From: Microbacterium sp. CH12i
GTDB lineage: Bacteria; Actinomycetota; Actinomycetes; Actinomycetales; Microbacteriaceae
Assembly: GCF_000685355.1 (NCBI RefSeq)
Contig: NZ_JHET01000001.1
Location: 124,001-188,000 of the forward strand
Direction of reading: 5' to 3'
Length of the DNA: 64,000 nt
Shown here one piece after another: positions 45,159-50,901 of the stretch; the first letter of the stretch is position 1, and each line of letters opens with the position of its first letter. The position numbers were made by a program, and so were the translations under genes. The notes under the pieces are model-generated. The model was not told the DNA's origin. It saw only the letters and a program-made list of their open reading frames with translations, and searched no databases.

Positions 45159-45175
45159 ATGCCCTCCCGGGGTAT
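45159..45175. promoter_or_regulatory. Second CsoR-box-like palindrome
   Basis: ATGCCCTCCCGGGGTAT resembles the perfect box at 42406 and keeps the CCC...GGGGTAT core. It lies about 70 bp upstream of the copper-binding four-helix protein gene, suggesting separate copper control of that gene. Confidence 0.6.
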
Positions 45176-45243
45176 TCAACGGGGTCCCCGGGAGCGAGGT
45201 GCGGTCGTAGTTTAAAGACTCCACAATGACGAGAGGAGCCACT

Positions 45244-45644
45244 ATGACTGTCGCGGCGGAAATGCTCCGCACCTACCCGAGGACCTTGGCCAGGCTGACC
45301 GGAAGGTGCTGGTGGAGTGTATCGAGGCGTGCGTTGAGTGCGCGCAATCATGCACCGCATGCGCCGACGCGTGCCTGAGCGAGGAAATGGTTGCCGAGCT
45401 GACGAAGTGCATCCGCACGAACCTGGACTGCGCCGACCTCTGCGAAACCACCGGACGCATCCTGTCCAGGCACACCGGGTACGACGCCAACCTCACCCGC
45501 GCAACCCTCGAAGCGTGCCGCACGGCATGCGCGAGCTGCGCCGACGAGTGCGAGAAGCACACGATGCACGAACACTGCGCGGTGTGTGCTGCGGCCTGCC
45601 GGCGATGCGAAGATGCCTGCGCCGCGCTCCTCGCAACCCTCTGA
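45244..45644 (+). pseudogene. Four-helix-bundle copper-binding protein, frame broken by one base
   Basis: About 133 residues when rejoined. The ATG at 45244 gives MTVAAEMLRTYP; one base is missing near 45279. The rest reads EDLGQADRKVLVECIEACVE, CAQSCTACADACLSEEM, CIRTNLDCADLCETTG, ACRTACASCADECEKH and EHCAVCAAACRRCEDAC. Cysteines fall on a regular CxxxCxxC pattern and face the inside of a four-helix bundle that stores many Cu(I) ions (Csp/DUF326 family). There is no export signal, so it is a cytosolic copper store. Confidence 0.87.
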
Positions 45645-45799
45645 ATAGCCACCGCGACGGCGTCGTGCAGTTCTTCGCTACCCGCATCAATCCAGTGATG
45701 CCCGTTGACCAGGCCGAAGCAGACTAGCGAGCGCTCTTACCCCACACGTCGTCATCAATCGCGCTACCGCGCAACGAACCGAGACGACAGGTGAGGAAT

Positions 45800-46396
45800 A
45801 TGTCGAAGGACGCGCACGAAACAAATGGACGACAAGCAGGGGCGAAAAAGCACGGATCGCTGACGATGTACTTGCGATTCGCGGCGATGATTCTCACCGG
45901 CATGGTCGTGATGTATTGGACGATGTTCGCTGGAGTGTGGGAATGGGGGCACATACGCTTCAGCGAAAGCCGCGTCTTCATGGCGCTCACTATGGGCGGC
46001 GCCATGGGGCTGGTCATGCTGGCCTGGATGCTCAACATGTACAAGCACAGGAAAGCGAACATTGCGGTCATCATCGTCAGCGTTCTCCTCCTCGGAGGAG
46101 GCATCGCCCTCGACCGCAGCCAGATCACCGTCGACGACACCGCGTACATGCGCGCAATGATTCCGCATCACTCGCTCGCGATCACCCGATCCGAGCGAGC
46201 ACAGCTGCAGGATGTCCGCGTCTGCGAACTTGCGGTTGAAATCAGCGAAGCGCAGCGCCGGGAGATCCTCGAAATGGACTGGCTCATCGCCGACATCGAA
46301 AGCAACGGCCTCGCGCTGACGGCCGAGGACGCGCAAGACCGACCCGTTCCAGACTTCGAACGGGCAGCCGACCGCCAGTGCTCGGACGACGGATGA
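45800..46396 (+). CDS. Membrane-anchored DUF305 protein
   Basis: About 198 residues. The start could be the ATG at 45800 or the GTG at 45791; GAGGAAT precedes the ATG. Three transmembrane helices (YLRFAAMILTGMVVMYWTMF, FMALTMGGAMGLVMLAWMLN, NIAVIIVSVLLLGGGIALD) are followed by a single DUF305 unit (YMRAMIPHHSLAITRSERAQ). The HH motif and Met-rich helices suit copper handling at the membrane. It is the last gene of the copper module, 49 bp before repeat copy 2. Confidence 0.82.
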   Translation: MSKDAHETNGRQAGAKKHGSLTMYLRFAAMILTGMVVMYWTMFAGVWEWGHIRFSESRVFMALTMGGAMGLVMLAWMLNMYKHRKANIAVIIVSVLLLGGGIALDRSQITVDDTAYMRAMIPHHSLAITRSERAQLQDVRVCELAVEISEAQRREILEMDWLIADIESNGLALTAEDAQDRPVPDFERAADRQCSDDG

Positions 46397-46445
46397 CGAT
46401 TGGTAGCGATAATCGATCGATCATGGCTTGTGCTCCGAGAGCCTG

Positions 46446-46539
46446 CCGGAAACGATCGTTTGCGGCGCGGTGAGTGAAGGCACACCAGATCGAATGCCAG
46501 AAACGTGCGCCGTAAGCGGGTTTCGGTAGGCGTATTCGG
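46446..46539. repeat. Res-like repeat, copy 2
   Basis: CCGGAAACGATCGTTTGCGG (46446-46465), then 31 nt, then CCAGAAACGTGCGCCGTAAG (46497-), TTTCGG (46521-46526) and GTATTCGG (46532-46539). It has the same 94-nt length, spacing and orientation as copy 1. The 31-nt spacers differ, while the sub-sites are conserved. It separates the copper and cadmium modules. Confidence 0.65.
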
Positions 46540-46618
46540 TGGGGTGTGAGCCGGATGTACTTACACCCAGGCCCCAGAGATGTCGCCTGGGGTGAAGCCG
46601 TTCCAATAGGTCATCAAT

Positions 46619-46635
46619 CACTGTATAGTTCAGTG
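46619..46635. promoter_or_regulatory. Operator-like dyad over the cadmium module promoter
   Basis: CACTG-TATAGTT-CAGTG: a 5-bp perfect dyad enclosing a TATAGT -10 box, ending 1 bp before the regulator GTG. A bound ArsR-family protein here would block the promoter, consistent with metal-relieved autorepression. Confidence 0.6.
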
Positions 46636-46636
46636 T

Positions 46637-46996
46637 GTGCTGACTATTTCCTCACGCCTCGATGTCATGAACCGGCTCGGCCGGGCCATGGCCGATCCCA
46701 CGCGTTCCCGAATCCTAATGTCTCTGCTCGGTGGACCGAGCTACCCGGCTGTGCTCTCTCGTGAGCTGGAGCTGACGCGTTCGAACGTGTCGAACCATCT
46801 CACCTGCCTGCGTGACTGCGGGATTGTCGTTGCCGAGCCGGAGGGTCGCCAGACTCGTTACGAGATCGCCGACCCGCATCTTACGGCTGCGCTCGTCGCG
46901 CTCGTGGACGTGACGCTGGCGGTCGATGAGCACGCGCCGTGCGTGGACTCTGCGTGCACGGTGGCTGGCTGCTGTGGGACGGGGGCGGACGCGTGA
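46637..46996 (+). CDS. cmtR: CmtR-like Cd/Pb-sensing ArsR-family repressor
   Basis: Encodes 119 residues from GTG, leaderless. Winged helix: LGRAMADPTRSRILMSLLGG, then SRELELTRSNVSNHLTCLRD. The metal ligands of CmtR are recognisable: the two Cys in LTCLRDCGIV, four residues apart, and a Cys in the C-terminal tail (CVDSACTVAGCC). It senses Cd(II) or Pb(II) and controls the following ATPase, whose GTG start overlaps its stop codon. Confidence 0.9.
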   Translation: MLTISSRLDVMNRLGRAMADPTRSRILMSLLGGPSYPAVLSRELELTRSNVSNHLTCLRDCGIVVAEPEGRQTRYEIADPHLTAALVALVDVTLAVDEHAPCVDSACTVAGCCGTGADA

Positions 46997-48917
46997 GCGC
47001 GGCGTGTGGCTGCGAGCACGAGCCTGCCCAGCCTGCCACTGCGGCGGAGGATGAGACCGAAGAGGTTGTGCGGCCCTGGTGGAGGGACCGTGGGATCATG
47101 GTGCCGGTCTTCTCCGGTGTCGCATTCCTGGCCGGTCTGATCCTTGAATGGTCCGGCCTCGAGATCCCGGCGCTGGTGTTGTTCTGGGCCGGTCTGCTCC
47201 TCGGTGCGTCGACGTTCACGCCCGGCGCGATCCGGAAACTGTTCAAGGGCAAGCTCGGTATCGGGCTGCTGATGACGATCAGCGCGATCGGCGCGGTCAT
47301 CCTCGGCTACGTGGAGGAGGCTGCGGCTCTGGCGTTCTTGTACTCGATTGCTGAGGCGCTCGAGGACAAAGCGATGGACCGTGCCCGGGGCGGGCTGAGG
47401 GCGCTGCTGAAGCTCGTGCCGGAGACAGCGACCGTGCTGCAGAACGGCGTCTCTGCGCAGGTGCCCGCGAGAGAGCTGACGGTCGGCCAGGTCATGGTGG
47501 TCCGTCCCGGCGAGCGGATCGCAACCGACGGGATCGTCCGTTCTGGCCGCTCCAGCCTGGACACCTCGGCGATCACCGGGGAGTCGATCCCCGTCGAGGT
47601 CGAGCCCGGCGATGCGGTGTCGGCCGGTGCGATCAACAGCGCCGGCGCGCTGGAGGTCGAAACGACCGCTGCGGGCACCGACAACTCGCTCACCACGATC
47701 GTGGAGCTGGTCGAGAAGGCGCAGACCGAGAAGGGCGAGCGTGCACGTCTCGCGGACAGGATCGCCCGCCCGCTCGTACCCGGCGTTCTGATCCTCGCAG
47801 CGCTCGTCGCGATCATCGGGTCGCTGCTGGGCGATCCAGAGGTGTGGATCACCCGCGCGCTTGTCGTGCTGGTCGCCGCTTCTCCGTGTGCGCTGGCGAT
47901 CTCGGTGCCGCTGACGGTCGTCGCCGCGATCGGCGCAGCAAGCAAGTTCGGCGTGATCATCAAGTCCGGCGCCGTCTTCGAGCGCTTCGGCACGGTCCGC
48001 CACGTCGCGGTCGACAAGACCGGCACCCTCACCCGCAACGAACCTGCGGTCACCGCGGTGCTCACTGCGAACGGCGTGACCGAGACACAGGCGCTGGCCT
48101 GGGCGGCCGCACTGGAGCAGCACAGCACGCATCCCCTTGCCTCTGCGATCACCGCCGCGGCCCCGGGCACACCGGCAGCTGCAGATGTGACCGAGCAGGC
48201 CGGGCACGGCATCGACGGCACTGTCGGCGGATCGAGAATCACCGTCGGCAGTCCTCGCTGGCTGGACGCGGGCGACCTCGGGAAGCAGGTCGCGGAGTTG
48301 GAGGAGCAGGGCATGACCGTCGTGATCGTCCACCGCGACGGAACCCCCGTCGCCGCGATCGGCGTCCGCGACGAACTGCGCCCTGAAGTCCCCGAGGTAG
48401 TCCGGACGCTCACCAACCAAGCGTCGGCGTGACGATGCTCACCGGAGACAACGCCCGCACCGCTCGTGCACTGGCCGCGCAGGCCGGGATCAGCAACGTG
48501 CGCGCGGAACTGCGTCCCGAGGATAAGGCAACCGCGATCGGCGAGCTGTCAAAGGCGGGGCCGGTCGCGATGATCGGCGACGGAATCAACGACGCACCGG
48601 CCCTCGCTGGCGCAGACATCGGTATCGCGATGGGCGCCACCGGCTCCGACGCGGCAATCGAATCCGCCGACGTGGCCTTCACCGGCCATGATCTGCGCCT
48701 CATCCCGCGAGCGTTCGATCACGCCCGCCGCGGTCGACGGATCATCAACCAGAACATCATCCTGTCGCTGCTGATCATCACTGCACTGCTCCCGCTCGCG
48801 CTCTTCGGCGTCCTGGGGCTCGCGGCCGTCGTCCTGGTCCACGAGGTCGCGGAGGTCATCGTGATCCTCAACGGTCTGCGCGCCGCACGCACCCGCACGC
48901 CACGACTGGAAAGCTGA
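46993..48917 (+). pseudogene. cadA: Cadmium/zinc/lead P1B-type ATPase, frame broken by one base
   Basis: About 641 residues when rejoined. The short N-terminus has CGCEHE instead of a full metal-binding domain. Motifs are AITGESIPVE, membrane SPC in VVLVAASPCALAISVPL, phosphorylation site DKTGTLTRNE, HSTHPLA and, after the break, VTMLTGDNARTARALA and GDGINDAPALAGADIG. The break is near 48415 (CAAGCGTCGG; one base missing after CAAG). The SPC motif suits Zn/Cd-type transport. It is translationally coupled to cmtR upstream and cadD downstream. Confidence 0.92.
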
Positions 48918-49525
48918 TGCTCGCAACTATCGGTTCAGCGATCGGCCTGTTCGCGGCAACCAACATCGACGACATTGTCGTGCTCACCGTGCTGTTCCTG
49001 GCTTCCAGTCGAGGGAAGCCCCGGCCGTGGCAGATCGTCGCGGGCCAGTATCTCGGGTTCATCACCCTCGTCGTGATCAGCGTGATCGCCGCTCTCGGTC
49101 TCACCATCGTTCCGGACGAATGGGTCGGTTTCCTGGGTCTGATCCCGCTCGGCATCGGCATCTGGACGCTCATTCGCGGCCTGCGCCGTAACAGCGATGA
49201 CGATGATGACGACTCCAAGATCACCGCGGTCGGACTATGGGGCGTCGCAGGGATCACGATCGCCAACGGGGCCGACAACATCTCCCTCTACACGCCGATC
49301 TTCCGCACCAGCGCCCCCAGCGACGTCGCGATCATGATCGTCGTATTCCTGATCCTCGTCGCGGTCTGGTGCGCGGCCGGCCGGCTGATCGGCACCAACA
49401 AGGCTGTTACCGAGGGGCTGGAGCGCGTCGAGCACTGGCTCGTACCGGCCGTGTTCATCGGCCTGGGCCTGTTCATCCTGATCGAATCTGGGGTCATCGT
49501 CCGTCTGATCGAGGTGCTCGCATGA
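48917..49525 (+). CDS. cadD: CadD-family cadmium resistance transporter
   Basis: Encodes 202 residues with about six transmembrane helices. IGLFAATNIDDIVVLTVLFL is the family signature near the N-terminus, and ITIANGADNISLYTPIFR is the second conserved Asp-containing motif. A poly-Asp cytoplasmic loop (SDDDDDDSK) lies in the middle. It supports cadmium efflux alongside the P-type ATPase. The start overlaps the ATPase stop and the stop overlaps lspA, so the genes are coupled. Confidence 0.9.
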   Translation: MLATIGSAIGLFAATNIDDIVVLTVLFLASSRGKPRPWQIVAGQYLGFITLVVISVIAALGLTIVPDEWVGFLGLIPLGIGIWTLIRGLRRNSDDDDDDSKITAVGLWGVAGITIANGADNISLYTPIFRTSAPSDVAIMIVVFLILVAVWCAAGRLIGTNKAVTEGLERVEHWLVPAVFIGLGLFILIESGVIVRLIEVLA

Positions 49526-50055
49526 CCTCCTCCCAGTCAGAGGCTCATCCGCCCGCTGCGCGCAAGCTGTCGTCGACCCGGCGGCGGCAGCTCACTGGTG
49601 GAGCGCTCTTGATCGCCGTGGTCGTCGTGCTGATCGATCAGGGAACCAAGGTGTGGGCCGAAGCGACCCTCACCGACCGTGAGCGCATCCCGCTGATCGG
49701 TGACCTGCTGGGTTTGCAGCTCGCCTATAACCCCGGAGCGGCATTCTCCTTCGGGGAAGGCTTCACCTGGGTGTTCGCGCTGCTCGCTGTCGCCGCCACG
49801 GTCACAGCGATCGTGTTCGCGTTCCGAGTGCAACGCGTGAGATGGGCGATCGTCATCGGCGCGCTCGGCGGCGCTTCCGCCTCACACGCAGGCGACCGCC
49901 TTTTCCGGGACCCCGGATTCGCCCGTGGTCACGTCGTGGACTTCCTCGCCTACGGAAACTGGTTCATCGGCAACATCGCCGACATCGTAATCTTCGCCGC
50001 AGCGATCACCGGAGCAGTTTTCATGATCCGCGCCGGGGATGAGAGCACCGAGTGA
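49522..50055 (+). CDS. lspA: Signal peptidase II of the cadmium module
   Basis: Encodes 177 residues. Membrane aspartyl protease that cleaves lipoprotein signal peptides. VLIDQGTKVWAE is the D-x-x-x-K entry motif, and LAYNPGAAFSFGEGFTW is the NxGAAF block. The catalytic Asp region GNIADIVIFAAAI is present. The other Asp region reads GGASASHAGDRLFRDPGF, where the usual GNLxDR Asn is replaced by a His-containing loop; the Asp-Arg pair remains. An lspA in metal islands may process the island's lipoproteins or add capacity under stress. Confidence 0.87.
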   Translation: MTSSQSEAHPPAARKLSSTRRRQLTGGALLIAVVVVLIDQGTKVWAEATLTDRERIPLIGDLLGLQLAYNPGAAFSFGEGFTWVFALLAVAATVTAIVFAFRVQRVRWAIVIGALGGASASHAGDRLFRDPGFARGHVVDFLAYGNWFIGNIADIVIFAAAITGAVFMIRAGDESTE

Positions 50056-50129
50056 GATCCGTTGTGCGGTGGTGGGACACCCATCAACTCGCCCTCTACA
50101 TCGGCGCGATCGCCGTGGGCAGCCGTTGA
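50052..50129 (+). pseudogene. N-terminal fragment of a transporter truncated at a module junction
   Basis: GTG overlapping the lspA stop opens VRSVVRWWDTHQLALYIGAI then AVGSR and stop. WWDxHQxxLYxxAIxxG is the N-terminus I associate with bile-acid:sodium-symporter-like arsenic resistance proteins of actinobacteria. Only 25 codons remain. A reverse-strand zinc-ribbon gene begins 12 bp further on. This mirrors the truncated MFS gene at 38147. Confidence 0.5.
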
Positions 50130-50141
50130 GTGAGTTCACGC

Positions 50142-50294
50142 TTAGGCAGGCGGGCGGTCGCGATGTAGGCGCAGAGCCACCCACCAGCCGCATCGTCGAC
50201 AGATGAAAGCGCGATCGTCTCCGAGTGCGTGCAGCTTCTTGCGTGGCAGATGTCGCCCGCAGCACGTGCACGCAACGTCCTCGTCAGTCGCCAT
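50142..50294 (-). CDS. 50-residue zinc-ribbon protein
   Basis: Reads MATDEDVACTCCGRHLPRKK, then HALGDDRAFICRRCGWWVAL, then a basic tail. The C-x-C-C and C-x-x-C knuckles form a zinc ribbon or rubredoxin-like fold. It overlaps the thioredoxin-like gene by 11 bp, so the pair is translationally coupled. A degenerate copy of the same pair sits at 38326-38694. The function is unknown; metal binding or DNA/protein contact is possible. Confidence 0.65.
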   Translation of the reverse strand: MATDEDVACTCCGRHLPRKKLHALGDDRAFICRRCGWWVALRLHRDRPPA

Positions 50295-50595
50295 GAGCGG
50301 AGAGCGCCTCTCGAATCTGTTCAACCGTTGGCATCCCGGCCAGCCCAGCAGGGGTGCTGTAAATACGGCAGGCGAGGTCATTGCTTCGCCCCGACCCCGG
50401 AAAGAGATCGTTGCCATCCAGGGTGATCGTGGGGGAGCCCGCGAACGAGACTGCGCCCGCCTCCTCCTCCGTCCGGATGAGTCGGTAGTGAACCTCCGAT
50501 TCGTCGTGGCCTGTTTCTCGTAGCGCCTCAGAAACACGACGGCCAGCCTCAACCCAGCTGGGGCAACCGGCGATATAAAGCAGCTCAATCTCCAC
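50284..50595 (-). CDS. Thioredoxin-like protein (alkylmercury-lyase-associated type)
   Basis: Encodes 103 residues. MEIELLYIAGCPSWVEAGRR is the beta-alpha start with a single Cys at the thioredoxin active-site position. FAGSPTITLDGNDLFPGSGR holds the cis-Pro and LACRIYSTPAGLAGMPTVEQ the end. I know this family from actinobacterial metal loci, where it is annotated as alkylmercury lyase or thioredoxin-family. It lacks the MerB catalytic residues, so lyase activity is unlikely. It is the intact paralogue of the broken gene at 38384-38694. Confidence 0.78.
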   Translation of the reverse strand: MEIELLYIAGCPSWVEAGRRVSEALRETGHDESEVHYRLIRTEEEAGAVSFAGSPTITLDGNDLFPGSGRSNDLACRIYSTPAGLAGMPTVEQIREALSAHGD

Positions 50596-50901
50596 GACTC
50601 AATCATCCTCGACTTCGCTGTTGATGTCGTGCCCGGGCTACCACCGAAAACGATCGTTTCCGGTGATCTCGTCGACGGCGAAGGCAAAGTGCGCGACACG
50701 CCGAAGAACGATCCACCGAAACCCCCTGCCGAAACCAATTCGCGCCGAAACGCATGTGGTACGTATTCGGCTGACCACGAGAGCGGAACCGATTCCGTCA
50801 TCAGAAGCCCGACAATCACGCGTACGACCTAATGCAATGCACGCAGGCACCAATAGTGATTGCTAGTTACTTGTTACTCGCAAATGGAGTAATCTTGTGC
50901 T
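50596..50901. other. Gene-free stretch containing repeat copy 3 and the relaxase upstream region
   Basis: No convincing coding frame. Apart from the repeat at 50644-50770 it contains AT-richer sequence at 50820-50895, notably TAGTTACTTGTTACTCGCAA and a TAATCT -10-like box just before the relaxase GTG. Being next to a MobF relaxase, it is a plausible place for the origin of transfer. Confidence 0.4.
50644..50770. repeat. Res-like repeat, copy 3 (divergent)
   Basis: CCGAAAACGATCGTTTCCGG (50644-50663) keeps 19 of 20 bases of copy 1. It is followed by several half-site-like GCCGAA/ACCGAAA elements (50700-50751) and a terminal GTATTCGG at 50763-50770, in the same orientation as copies 1 and 2. 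The internal spacing is longer (127 nt). It separates the cadmium module from the mobility genes. Confidence 0.55.

Noticed and set aside
46858..48420. A 520-residue minus-strand open frame opposite the cadmium ATPase
   Set aside because: Asp/Arg/His-rich shadow of a gene with unmistakable P-type ATPase motifs on the plus strand.
50284..50595. Alkylmercury lyase (MerB)
   Set aside because: Only a thioredoxin-like fold of about 100 residues is present. The MerB catalytic cysteines and length are missing, and no merA, merR or merT genes are nearby.
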